A stretch of 64,000 nt of DNA. It comes from FEN-1219 sp963810755. Lineage in GTDB: Bacteria; Pseudomonadota; Gammaproteobacteria; Steroidobacterales; Rariloculaceae. The stretch covers positions 1,240,001 through 1,304,000 of the forward strand of contig CAWEOP010000003.1 in assembly GCA_963810755.1 (NCBI GenBank). Reading direction: 5' to 3'. The notes under the pieces are model-generated. The model had not been told where the DNA came from and searched no databases. It worked only from the letters and a program-made list of their open reading frames with translations. Positions 27,302 to 37,160 of the stretch are shown in pieces (positions within the stretch are counted from its first letter, which is position 1; the number at the start of each line of letters is the position of its first letter). Both the position numbers and the translations under genes were made by a program.

Positions 27302-29680
27302 ATGAGCAGTAACGACAAGATTCAACGATCGAACCTCCCGATTCCCGATATCCAGCACTCGGGCCTGGTCACCTACGACGCGAAGGACAAGGACACGAAG
27401 TTCCCGCCGATCCGCGACTTGCGTCCGCCCGCGGGGCGCGCCCAACGTGCTCGTGATCCTCATCGATGACGTCGGCTACGGCGCTACGAGCACCTTCGGC
27501 GGGCCGTGCAAGACGCCGAACTTCGACAAGCTCGCGAAGGGCGGGCTGCAGTACACGCGATTCCACACGACGGCTCTGTGCTCGCCGACGCGGCAGGCCT
27601 TGCTCACGGGGCGCAACCATCATTCCGTCGGCATGGGCGGCATCACCGAAATCGCCACCGCGGCGCCGGGCCAATGCTCGGTGCTGCCTAACACGAAAGC
27701 GCCGCTCGCGCTCACGCTCAAGCTCAACGGCTACGCGACCGCGCAGTTCGGCAAGTGCCACGAGGTGCCGGTGTGGCAGACGAGCCCCGCGGGTCCGTTC
27801 ACGGCCTGGCCGACGGGCGGCGGCGGCTTCGAGTACTTCTACGGATTCATCGGCGGCGAGAACAACCAGTGGGATCCGGCGTTGTACGAAGGGCACGACG
27901 CCGATCGAGCCGCCGAAGACTCCGGCCGAGGGCTACCACCTCACCGAGGATCTCTGCGACAAGTTCATCGCCTGGTCACGCCAGCAGAAGGCGCTGCTGC
28001 CCGACAAGCCGTTCTTCGTCTATTTCGCGCCGGGCGCCACGCATGCGCCGCACCACGTGCCGAAGGACTGGATCGAGAAGTACAAGGGCAAGTTCGCGCA
28101 CGGCTGGGACAAGCAGCGCGAGATCACCTTCAAGAAGCAGAAGGAGCTCGGACTGATCGGCCGCCAACGCCGAGCTCACGCCGCGGCACAAGGAGATTCC
28201 GGCCTGGGACGAGATGGATCCGAAGCTCAAGCCCGTGCTCGAGCGCGAGATGGAAGTGTACGCCGCGTTCATGGAGCACACCGACCATCACGTGGGCCGG
28301 CTGCTCGATGCGCTCAAGGACATGGGCGAGCTCGACAACACGCTGATCTACCTCGTCATCGGCGACAACGGCGCCTCCGCCGAGGGCACGCTCCAGGGCT
28401 CGTTCAACGAGATGGCGAACTTCAACGGCGTGCCCGAGATCGAGACGCCGGAATTCATGATGTCGAAGCTCGACGAGTTCGGCGGCGAGGGGTCGTACGG
28501 CCACTACGCGGTGGGTTGGGCGTGGGCGATGAACTCGCCGTACCAGTGGACGAAGCAAGTCGCCTCGCACTGGGGCGGCACGCGCAACGGCGTGGTCGTG
28601 CACTGGCCGAAGGGGATCAAGGAAAAGGGCGGCATCCGCAACCAGTTCAGCCACGTCATCGACCTCGCGCCGACGGTGCTCGAAGCGGCCGGCCTGCCCG
28701 AGCCGAGCTTCGTCAACGGCGTGCAGCAGAGTCCGTACGAAGGCACGAGCATGCTGTACAGCTTCAACGACGCGAAGGCGGCGGAGCGGCACGAGACGCA
28801 GTACTTCGAGATGTTCTGCAACCGCGGCATCTACCACAAGGGTTGGAGCGCGGTGACCAAGCACCGCACGCCGTGGGAGATGAAGGGCGGCAAGCTGCCG
28901 GCCTTCGATGCGGACGTGTGGGAGCTCTACGACGGCAGCAAGGACTGGACGCAGGCGAAGAACCTCGCCAAGGAGATGCCCGAGAAGCTCGCCGAGCTGC
29001 AGCGGCTGTGGCTGATCGAAGCGGTGAAGTTCAACGTGCTGCCGCTCGACGACCGGCAGATCGAGCGGTTCGTTCCCGAGCTCGCCGGACGGCCGACGCT
29101 GGTCAAGGGCAATACACAGACGCTGTACGCGGGCATGGGGCGGCTGTCCGAGAACAGCGTGATCACGATCAAGAACAAATCGTTCGCCGTCACGGCGGAT
29201 CTCGACGTGCCCGCGAAGGGCGCGGAGGGCGTGATCATCGCTCAGGGCGGCCGGTTCGGCGGGTGGAGCCTCTACACGAAGGGCGGCAAGGCCAAGTTCC
29301 ACTACAACACGCTCGGCATCAAGCAGTTCAACATCGCGGCCACGAAGCCCATTCCGACCGGCAAGACGCAGGTGCGCATGGAGTTCGCCTACGACGGCGG
29401 CGGCATGGGCAAGGGCGGTACCGTCACGCTCTACTGCGACGGCAAGGAAGTGGGCAAGGGCCGCGTCGAGCAAACGCAGGGAATCATTTTCTCGGCGGAC
29501 GAGACGACGGACATCGGCTACGAATCCGGCACCACCGTGAGCCCCGACTACACGGCGCACACGAGCCGCTTCAACGGCAAGATCAACTGGGTGCAGATCG
29601 ACCTCGACAAGGACGCCGCGGACGCGGATCACTACGTCTCGCCGGAAGAGCGGCTGCGCGTCGCGATGGCGCGGCAGTAG
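27302..29680 (+). CDS. Type I sulfatase (sulfatase 1), split by three frameshifts
   Basis: The ATG at 27302 (GGAG upstream) starts a cytoplasmic-type protein with no signal peptide. Motifs: VLVILIDDVGYGA (metal-binding Asp pair), FHTTALCSPTRQALLTGR with the C-x-P-x-R site whose cysteine becomes formylglycine, FGKCHEVP, and IYLVIGDNGAS. The C-terminal 150 residues form an extra domain (SFAVTADLDVPAKGAEGVII, GGGMGKGGTVTLYCDG). The frame advances by one near 27437 (RPPAG to APNVL), 27896 (YEG to TTPIEP) and 28157 (GLI to AANAELTPRH). The corrected protein is 791 residues, matching sulfatases 2 and 4 along its length. It removes sulfate esters; substrate unknown. Confidence 0.92.
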
Positions 29681-29696
29681 CCTCTATTTCTGACAT

Positions 29697-29721
29697 GCCG
29701 CCAGCCACGTCGGCTGGCGGC
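29697..29721 (+). terminator. Terminator after sulfatase 1
   Basis: GCCGCCAGCC and GGCTGGCGGC are exact 10-base inverted repeats around a 5-base loop, followed by TTCT. It lies 17 bases after the stop. A closely related hairpin occurs at the same place after sulfatase 2. Confidence 0.75.
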
Positions 29722-29819
29722 TTCTGATCCGGCACGCTTCAATGGACATAGACGACCAGCCTCGACTTCGCGAAGGGCGAGCGAGCGCGAACGGCAAGCT
29801 ACGACAAGGGAGACACCAC

Positions 29820-32189
29820 ATGAGCTCGCAAGATCAAAAACATCGTTCGCATCTTCCGATGCCGAACACCGGGAGGAAGGGTCTCATTACGTTCGATGCG
29901 AAGGACCCGGCGTCGAAGTTCCCGCCGATCGAGCGGTTGCGCCCGCCCAAGGGTGCGCCGAATGTCCTGATCGTGCTGATCGATGACGCCGGCTTCGGCG
30001 CGGCGAGCGCGTTCGGCGGACCGTGTCAGACGCCGGCCGCGGAAAAATTGGCCGCGGGTGGGCTCAAGTTCAACCGCTTTCACACGACGGCGCTCTGCTC
30101 TCCGACGCGTCAGGCGTTGCTGACCGGCCGCAATCATCACTCGGTCGGCATGGGCGGCATCACCGAGATCGCGACCGGCGCGCCGGGGTACTGCTCCGTG
30201 CTGCCGAACTCCATGTCGCCGCTCGCACGCACGCTGAAGCTCAACGGCTACTCGACGGCGCAGTTCGGCAAGTGCCACGAAGTGCCGGTCTGGGAGACGA
30301 GCCCTGCCGGACCGTTCGACGCGTGGCCCACCGGCGGCGGCGGCTTCGAATATTTTTACGGGTTCATCGGCGGCGAGGCCAATCAGTGGTACCCGACGCT
30401 CTATGAGGGCACGACGCCGGTTGAGGCCGGCAAGACGCCCGAAGAGGGCTACCACCTGATGGACGACATGACGAACAAGGCCATCGACTGGATCGCGCAG
30501 CAGAAGAGCCTTGCCCCCGACAAGCCGTTCTTCATCTACTTCGCGCCCGGCGCGACGCACGCGCCTCACCACGTGCCGAAGGAATGGGCCGACAAGTACA
30601 AAGGCAAGTTCGATCACGGCTGGGACAAGCTGCGCGAGGAGACCTTCGCCCGGCAGAAGAAGCTCGGAGTTATCCCGAAGGACTGCCAGCTCACGGCACG
30701 TCACAAAGAGATTCCCAGCTGGGACGAAATGCCCGAAGACTTCAAGCCGGTGCTGCGCCGGGAGATGGAGGTGTACGCGGGCTTCCTCGAGTACACCGAC
30801 CACCACGTGGGCCGGTTACTCGATTCACTGAACACGCTCGGTATCGGCGACGACACGCTCGTCTACTACATCATCGGCGACAACGGCGCCTCCGCGGAGG
30901 GGTCGCTCAACGGTTGCTTCAACGAGATGAGCTACTTCAACGGTCTCCAGCAGCTCGAGACGCCGGAGTACCTCACGGCGCGAATCGACAAGCTCGGCGG
31001 ACCAGAGTCGTACAACCATTACGCCGTGGGTTGGGCGCACTCGATGAACACGCCCTACCAATGGACCAAGCAGGTTGCGTCACACTGGGGTGGGACGCGC
31101 AACGGCACGATCGTCCACTGGCCGAAGGGCATCAAGGCCAAGGGCGAGATCCGCTCGCAGTTCGCCCACGTCATCGACGTCGCGCCGACGATCCTCGAAG
31201 CGGCGGGAATACCGGAGCCGCTCTCGGTGAACGGCATCGCGCAGTCGCCGATCGAGGGGGTCAGCATGCTCTATGCTTTCGATGACGCGAAGGCGGCGGA
31301 GCGGCACGAGACGCAATACTTCGAGATGTTCGGTAACCGCGGCATCTACCACCAAGGGTGGACGGCCGTGACGCGGCACACGTACCCGTGGTCCAAGGAA
31401 AAACGCCCACCGCTCGACGACGACGTTTGGGAGCTGTACGACACGAGCAAGGATTGGAGCCAGTCGAAGAATCTCGCGAAGGAGATGCCGGATAAGGTTC
31501 GCGAGCTTCAACGTCTTTGGCTCATCGAGGCCACGCGCTACAACGTGCTGCCGATCGACGATCGATTGCTCGAGAGAATCAATCCTGATCTCGCGGGCCG
31601 CCCGACCTTGATCGAAGGGAATACCCAGCTCCTGTTCGGCGGCATGGGGCACCTGTCCGAGAACTGCGTCTTGAGCATCAAGAACAAGTCGCACTCCGTC
31701 ACTGCCAAGATCGTGGTGCCCGAGAAAGGAGCGGAGGGCGTCATCATCGCCCAGGGCGCGAACATCGGCGGCTGGAGCCTCTACGCGAAGGGCGGCAAGC
31801 TCAAGTACTGCTACAACTGGGGCGGCTTCAAGCATTTCATGGTTGAAGCGACCACCAAGATTCCGGCGGGCGAGCACCAGGTGCGCATGGAATTCGCGTA
31901 CGCCGGCGGCGGCTTGGGCAAGGGCGGCAAGGTCACGCTGTACACCGACGGCAAGAAGGTCGGCGAGGGGAATGTCGACGCAACGCTGGGGAACGTATTT
32001 TCCGCGGACGACGGCTGTGATGTCGGCGAGGATACAGGCGCTCCGGTCTCCCCGGACTACGGTCCGCGCGGCAACGCTTTCAACGGGCAAGTGAAAGGGG
32101 TGCAGCTCGCGATCGCCGACGCCGCGGAGCAAGCAGATCACTTGGTGGACCCAGAGACTGCGATCCGCGTCGCCATGGCGCGGCAGTAA
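29820..32189 (+). CDS. Type I sulfatase (sulfatase 2)
   Basis: 789 residues in one frame, the clean reference for this paralogue group. It starts MSSQDQKHRSHLPMPNTGRK, with no signal peptide. Landmarks: VLIVLIDDAGFGAASAFGG, the formylglycine site CSPTR with Cys93, FGKCHEVPVWETSPAGPF, FIYFAPGATHAPHHVP and YYIIGDNGASAEGSLNGC. After residue about 600 a beta-rich extension (IVVPEKGAEGVIIAQG, GLGKGGKVTLYTDGKKVGEG) is shared with sulfatases 1 and 4. The long inter-motif similarity to sulfatase 1 shows a tandem duplication. Sulfate-ester hydrolysis after cysteine oxidation is expected; no formylglycine-generating enzyme is recognisable in the window. Confidence 0.95.
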   Translation: MSSQDQKHRSHLPMPNTGRKGLITFDAKDPASKFPPIERLRPPKGAPNVLIVLIDDAGFGAASAFGGPCQTPAAEKLAAGGLKFNRFHTTALCSPTRQALLTGRNHHSVGMGGITEIATGAPGYCSVLPNSMSPLARTLKLNGYSTAQFGKCHEVPVWETSPAGPFDAWPTGGGGFEYFYGFIGGEANQWYPTLYEGTTPVEAGKTPEEGYHLMDDMTNKAIDWIAQQKSLAPDKPFFIYFAPGATHAPHHVPKEWADKYKGKFDHGWDKLREETFARQKKLGVIPKDCQLTARHKEIPSWDEMPEDFKPVLRREMEVYAGFLEYTDHHVGRLLDSLNTLGIGDDTLVYYIIGDNGASAEGSLNGCFNEMSYFNGLQQLETPEYLTARIDKLGGPESYNHYAVGWAHSMNTPYQWTKQVASHWGGTRNGTIVHWPKGIKAKGEIRSQFAHVIDVAPTILEAAGIPEPLSVNGIAQSPIEGVSMLYAFDDAKAAERHETQYFEMFGNRGIYHQGWTAVTRHTYPWSKEKRPPLDDDVWELYDTSKDWSQSKNLAKEMPDKVRELQRLWLIEATRYNVLPIDDRLLERINPDLAGRPTLIEGNTQLLFGGMGHLSENCVLSIKNKSHSVTAKIVVPEKGAEGVIIAQGANIGGWSLYAKGGKLKYCYNWGGFKHFMVEATTKIPAGEHQVRMEFAYAGGGLGKGGKVTLYTDGKKVGEGNVDATLGNVFSADDGCDVGEDTGAPVSPDYGPRGNAFNGQVKGVQLAIADAAEQADHLVDPETAIRVAMARQ

Positions 32190-32202
32190 CGACCGTCCCA
32201 AT

Positions 32203-32228
32203 GCTGCCAGCCTGCAGTGGCTGGCAGC
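32203..32228 (+). terminator. Terminator-like hairpin after sulfatase 2
   Basis: GCTGCCAGCC pairs exactly with GGCTGGCAGC around TGCAGT, 13 bases after the stop, with no strong T-run. It differs from the hairpin after sulfatase 1 by one compensated base pair in the stem. Confidence 0.65.
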
Positions 32229-32274
32229 GTCTCGCCGCCGACGGCAACGGGTACTTTCGACAGGAGAGACTCGA

Positions 32275-33079
32275 ATGCTCGAACGAGCAAGAATCGCGTT
32301 TCGTCGCTGCCGCGCTCGTCGCAGTGAATGCCAGTGCGCAACAGCCGTCGGCTCTGCCCGCTTCAATACCGGGTTTGTTGAAAGGCTATTTGAGCGCGGA
32401 TGCGCTCCCCGACAGCCTCGCGCTGCTTCCGCCGCCTCCGGCCGCGGGCTCGGCTGCATTCGCGCTCGACGAGGAGGTCGCGCGCCAGAGCGTCCCGCTG
32501 CGCGGGAGACCACGCTGGTCGCAAGCGACGCTCGATGCCGATCTGAGCTTTCCGAACGCGCCCGCCGCTTTCTCGTGCGCGCTCGACGCTCCGATCACGG
32601 AAGAGCGCACGCCGAAGCTCTATCTGCTGATGCATCGCACGCTGACCGACGTGGGTCTATCGACTTACGGCGCGAAGGAGCGCTATCAGCGTGGGCGTCC
32701 GTTCGTCGCAAACAAGGAGCCCATCTGCACGCCGGCAGACCAGGCGGCACTCGCGACGGACGGGTCGTATCCGTCCGGGCATACGGCCATCGGCTGGGCG
32801 TGGGCGCTGTTGCTGATAGAGATCGCGCCGGAGCGAGCCGATGCGATTCTCGCGCGAGGTCTCGCTTATGGAGAGAGTCGCAACGTCTGCAACGTGCATT
32901 GGTACAGCGACGTCGTGGAGGGTCGCGTGATGGGAGCCAGCACCGTCGCGCGGTTGCATGCGGACACCGCATTCCGCGCCGACCTTGAGGCCGCCAAGTC
33001 CGAATTGGCATCGATTCGAGCTCAGGGCGCGAAGCCATCGCGCGATTGCGCCGCGGAGGCGGCAGCTCTGACGAAGTGA
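32275..33079 (+). CDS. Class A (PhoN/PAP2-type) acid phosphatase, one frameshift
   Basis: The ATG at 32275 follows CAGGAGAGACTCGA. The opening MLERARIA shifts frame by one near 32299 and continues FVAAALVAVNASAQQPS, which together make a signal peptide. The catalytic three-part PAP2 signature is complete: KERYQRGRPF, GSYPSGHTAIGW and GESRNVCNVHWYSDV. The corrected length is 267 residues, normal for periplasmic non-specific acid phosphatases that release phosphate from diverse monoesters. It lies in the sulfatase island and precedes a barrel by 42 bases, probably in one operon. Confidence 0.9.
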
Positions 33080-33121
33080 GCGTTCACGTCGAATGCAGCC
33101 AACGCGATAGGTGAGAGGAAA

Positions 33122-33998
33122 ATGTCGAACACAGAATTCGCACTGGCGGGGGTTGCCCGGCTGATCTCGCTGAAACGGCGGCATGGACTGCGTTCGCTCG
33201 CGATCTCGACGTTACCGTTGCTGTTCGCGTTCGGCGCTCGTGCCCAACAGAGCGGCGATGCGAGCGACCTCGCAAAGGCGCTTTCGAATCCGGTCGCCGA
33301 TCTCGTCTCGGTGCCGTTCCAGTTCAATTGGGAGCAGGGCGTCGGTTATCAGGACGCGACACGCACGGTGCTGAACGTTCAGCCCGTCGTGCCGTTCACG
33401 CTTGAACGACGATTGGAACTTGATCGGCCGGTGGATCATGCCGTTCGTGAGCCAGCCGTCCCTTTCTCCCGGGCTCGACTCGACGTTTGGTTTGAGCGAC
33501 GTGCTGTTCTCGGCGTTCTTCTCGCCGCGCAAATCGGGAGGCGTGATTTGGGGCGTCGGCCCGGCGGTGTCGCTGCCGACCACCGACGATCCGACGTTGG
33601 GGACCGACAAGTGGTCGGCCGGACCGACGGTCGTGCTGCTGAAGCAGTCCGGCCCTTGGACCTATGGTTTTCTCGCGAACCAGCTCTGGTCGTTCGCCGA
33701 CGCGAGCGACGCGGACCGTCCTGACGTCAACAAGACGTTTCTGCAGCCGTTCGTCGCGTATGCGCGGCCGAGCGGCGTGACCTTCAGCGTAAACAGCGAG
33801 GCCACCTACGACCACGAGGCGGCCGACGGCGACGAGTGGACCTTCCCGCTCAACGTGATGGTCAGCAAGGTCACGAAGTTCGGACCGTTCCCGTTCCAGA
33901 TCGCCGGCGGTTTCGGTTACTTCATCGATTCACCCGCGATCGGTCCGGAGCGCAAGATCAGAATCGCGTTCACGCTGATACTCCCGCGGAGCGGCTGA
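33122..33998 (+). CDS. Outer-membrane beta-barrel protein, one frameshift
   Basis: A signal peptide (SLAISTLPLLFAFGARAQQ) begins the first part, which shifts one frame near 33401, from VVPFTL to NDDWNLIGRWIMPF. The corrected 291-residue protein is beta-strand rich (FSAFFSPRKSGGVIWGVGPA, GPTVVLLKQSGPWTYGFLA, FLQPFVAYARPSGVTFSVN). It resembles the neutral outer-membrane proteins often annotated as transporter or meta-pathway phenol-degradation-like. Its position between the phosphatase and sulfatase 3 suggests uptake or release of the substrates handled by the island, but nothing in the sequence proves it. Confidence 0.75.
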
Positions 33999-34179
33999 CG
34001 AGCCGTACCCACGGCCGTTCAGTTAGACCTTGGTCCGATTGCCGCTGTGCCCGGGCGCACCGGACACTCTCGTCACTATTGGCTCGACCAGTCTTTGCGT
34101 GTGCTGAGACGGATCGAGTTTGACGCGATGACCGAAACGGTCATCTCAAGGTCCGTCGAGTCACATGAAAGGAAGATCA

Positions 34180-35739
34180 ATGGCCGCGAAGAAACCGAAC
34201 ACGGGCAAACCGAGCTCGAATAAGCCGAGCTCGAATAAGCCGAGCACGAATAAGCCGCTCACGAAGAAACCGAACATCGTTGTCCTCTGGGGCGACGACA
34301 TCGGCTACTGGAACATCAGCTCTTACAACCTCGGGCAGATGGGCTACAAGACGCCCAACATCGACCGCATCGCCAAGCAGGGCGCTCTCTTCACCGATTG
34401 GTACGGCCAACAGAGCTGCACCGCCGGCCGCGCGTGCTTCATCACGGGCCAATCCGGTTTCCGCACCGGCATGCTGAAGGTCGGGCTGCCGGGCGCGAAG
34501 GAGGGCTTACAGGCGCGCGATGTCACGATCGCGGAGCTGCTCAAGGCGCAGGGCTACATGACCGCGCAGTTCGGCAAGAACCACCTCGGCGACGCCGACG
34601 AGACGCTGCCGACGGCGCATGGGTTCGACGAGTTCTTCGGCTCGCTCTATCACCTCAATGCGGAGGAAGAGTTCGAGAACGAGGATTACTTCAAAGATCC
34701 CGCGATGATCAAGAAATACCAGACGCGCGGTCTGCTCCACTGCCGGGCGAAACCAGACGGCACCCAGAAGATCGTAAGAAAGGGGCCGCTCGACAAGAAA
34801 CGCATGGAGACCATCGACGACGAGGTCACCGAGGCCGCGCTCGACTACCTGAAGAAGGCGAAGAAGGCCGATCAGCCGTTCTTCCTCTGGTGGAACTCCA
34901 CGCGCATGCACATCAACACGCACCTGAAACCGGAGAGCCGAGGCAAGACCGGCCTCGGGGTGTATCCCGACGGCATGGTCGAGCACGACGGTCACGTGGG
35001 TCAGATCCTCGACAAGCTCAAGGAGCTCGGCCTCGACGAGAACACGATCGTCATGTACTCCACCGACAACGGCGCCGAAGTCTTCACTTGGCCCGATGGC
35101 GGCACCACGCCGTTTCGCGGCGAGAAGAACGAAAACTGGGAAGGCGGCTATCGCGTGCCTTGTGCGATCCGCTGGCCCGGTGTCATCGAGCCCGGCACCA
35201 CCAACAACGATCTCTTCTCGCACGAGGACATGCTGCCCACGATCCTCGCAGCGGCTGGTGTGCCGGACGTCAAAGAGCAATTGCTCAAGGGCATGAAGGT
35301 CGGCAAGAAGACCTTCAAGGTCCATCTCGACGGCTACAACATCAAGGATAGGCTCTCGGGTAAGGGCGAGAACCCCCGCAAAGAGTTCTTCTATTGGAAC
35401 GACGACGGGTCGCTCGTAGGGCTGCGTTACGGCAACTGGAAGGTCGTTTTCCAGGAGCAGCGCTCGCACGGCATGGACGTCTGGCAAGACCCGTTCACGC
35501 CGCTGCGCTTGCCGAAAGTCATCAATCTGCGTTCCGATCCGTTCGAGCAAGCGGAGCATGTCGCGATGAACTACGGCAAGTGGCGGATCGACCGGATATT
35601 TCTGCTCGTGCCCGCGCAGGAGTTCGTCGCGCAGTACATCAGCACGTTCAAGGAGTTTCCGCCGAGCCAGAAAGTCGGCAGCTTCTCGCTCGATCAGGTG
35701 CTGGAGAGGCTCACGGCCGCGAGCACCAGCGGCGTGTGA
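34180..35739 (+). CDS. Type I arylsulfatase (sulfatase 3), CxAxR type
   Basis: 519 residues, unlike the other three in length and lacking their C-terminal extension. The N-terminus is a low-complexity Lys/Pro/Ser linker (KPSSNKPSSNKPSTNKP, from repeats of about 15 bases) before the catalytic domain. Motifs: IVVLWGDDIGYWNISSYN, the modification site QQSCTAGRACFITGQ with Cys80 in C-x-A-x-R form, AQFGKNHLGD, WWNSTRMHINTHL and VMYSTDNGAEVFTWPDG. There is no signal peptide. Its TGA overlaps the GTG of the methyltransferase gene by four bases. Confidence 0.94.
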   Translation: MAAKKPNTGKPSSNKPSSNKPSTNKPLTKKPNIVVLWGDDIGYWNISSYNLGQMGYKTPNIDRIAKQGALFTDWYGQQSCTAGRACFITGQSGFRTGMLKVGLPGAKEGLQARDVTIAELLKAQGYMTAQFGKNHLGDADETLPTAHGFDEFFGSLYHLNAEEEFENEDYFKDPAMIKKYQTRGLLHCRAKPDGTQKIVRKGPLDKKRMETIDDEVTEAALDYLKKAKKADQPFFLWWNSTRMHINTHLKPESRGKTGLGVYPDGMVEHDGHVGQILDKLKELGLDENTIVMYSTDNGAEVFTWPDGGTTPFRGEKNENWEGGYRVPCAIRWPGVIEPGTTNNDLFSHEDMLPTILAAAGVPDVKEQLLKGMKVGKKTFKVHLDGYNIKDRLSGKGENPRKEFFYWNDDGSLVGLRYGNWKVVFQEQRSHGMDVWQDPFTPLRLPKVINLRSDPFEQAEHVAMNYGKWRIDRIFLLVPAQEFVAQYISTFKEFPPSQKVGSFSLDQVLERLTAASTSGV

Positions 35740-36992
35740 CCGGAGGCGGGCAGTCCGCAGGAGGGCCTGGTGCGGACGTGCAAGACCGCGGCGTGGCGGC
35801 CGCAGTCTTGGATTTCTACGAACGCTACCCGTACCCGCGGCCGATCGAAAGTCTCGACAACTACCGGTTGCGTTGGCAAGACCGCAACCGTCGTCGGGCG
35901 GACTTTCATCTCTGTTGGCCCGACACGCCGTACACCGAAGAGCGCACGATACTGATCGCCGGCTGCGGAACCTCGCAGGCGGCGAAGCACGCCGTGCGCT
36001 GGCCCGCGGCTCGGGTCATCGGAGTCGACGTCAGCGCAACGAGCGTGCGCGCCACGGAAGAGCTCCGGAGCAAAAACGAGCTCGCCAATCTCGAGGTCCA
36101 TCAGCTTCCGATCGAGCGCGTGGCGGAGTTGCGAACGACGTTCGATCAGGTCGTGTGCACGGGCGTTCTGCACCACCTCGCAGATCCCGACGCGGCGCTC
36201 CGGGCGCTGCGCGACGTGCTCAAACCCGACGGCGCGCTGCACCTCATGGTGTATGCGCCTTACGGTCGGGCCGGCATTTACATGCTGCAAGAGTTTTGCC
36301 GGCTGATCGGCGTTCATGCGGCGGACAACGAGATCCGGGATCTCATCGCCGCGCTCGAAGAGCTGCCGCGCGCACATCCGCTCGCGCGGCTGCTGAGCGA
36401 GGCCCCGGACTTCCGGCGCGAGGCGGCGCTCGCGGACGCGCTGCTGCACCCGCAAGACCGCGCGTATTCGGTGCCGCAGCTCCTGAAGTTTGTCGAGAAC
36501 GCCGGGCTCATGTTCGGCCGATGGGTCAAGCAGGCGCCCTACAGCGCTCGATGCGGTCTCATGGCGCGACTCCCGCAGTCGGCGCGAATCGCAGCGCTCT
36601 CCTGTCCGGAGCAGTACACAGCTGCCGAGCTGTTTCGAGGCACGATGCTGAGTCACAGCGTGATCGCGTACCGCGGCGAGCGCCGTGGCGCGTCGCAACC
36701 GGTCAGCTTCGCTCGTAAAGACTGGCTCGACTACGTGCCCATTCGGTTGCCGGACACGCTATGCATCGAAGAACGGCTCCCACCGGGGGCCGTCGCGGTG
36801 CTGATCAATCGGGCTCACACGGACCGCGACATCTATCTTCCGATCGATGCACGGGAGAAGCGCCTGTTCGACGCCATCGACGGGGAGCGCAGCATCGGCG
36901 AGATCGTCGGCGACGAGGATCCCGAACTTGGCCGTGCGAACTTCGAGCGGCTCTGGTGGCACGACCAAGTCGTGTTCGACACGTCGCGTTAG
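35736..36992 (+). CDS. Class I SAM methyltransferase with C-terminal PqqD/RRE-like domain
   Basis: 418 residues starting at a GTG overlapping the sulfatase 3 stop; a GTG 14 codons later (QDRGVAAAVLDF) is also possible. The methyltransferase core shows ERTILIAGCGTSQAAKHAV (SAM-binding glycine loop), RVIGVDVSATSV, FDQVVCTGVLHHLADPDAAL and LKPDGALHLMVYAPYG. The last 90 residues (YLPIDAREKRLFDAIDGERS, then IGEIVG and FERLWWHDQVVFD) look like a PqqD-type RiPP-recognition element: strands plus DG-turn and a winged helix. That last call is inference. Coupling to a sulfatase is unusual. Confidence 0.82.
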   Translation: MTGGGQSAGGPGADVQDRGVAAAVLDFYERYPYPRPIESLDNYRLRWQDRNRRRADFHLCWPDTPYTEERTILIAGCGTSQAAKHAVRWPAARVIGVDVSATSVRATEELRSKNELANLEVHQLPIERVAELRTTFDQVVCTGVLHHLADPDAALRALRDVLKPDGALHLMVYAPYGRAGIYMLQEFCRLIGVHAADNEIRDLIAALEELPRAHPLARLLSEAPDFRREAALADALLHPQDRAYSVPQLLKFVENAGLMFGRWVKQAPYSARCGLMARLPQSARIAALSCPEQYTAAELFRGTMLSHSVIAYRGERRGASQPVSFARKDWLDYVPIRLPDTLCIEERLPPGAVAVLINRAHTDRDIYLPIDAREKRLFDAIDGERSIGEIVGDEDPELGRANFERLWWHDQVVFDTSR

Positions 36993-37160
36993 CGCGCAGA
37001 GGGCGCACCGACCGAGCAGCGCGGCTGCGTGAGCCGGACGTAACGGAGCGTTCGGCGCACCTGCTACGCGCGGAGTCGTGCACGGGTTAGACTCCGTGCG
37101 ATTCCGCATCGGGCGTGAGCACCGCGGGAAATACCACCTAGGTCGAAGGAAAAGAACTGC

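Noticed and set aside
27466..29727. 753-codon frame inside sulfatase 1
   Set aside because: Only about 90 residues (28000-28155) carry sulfatase sequence; the rest is out of frame with the conserved protein.
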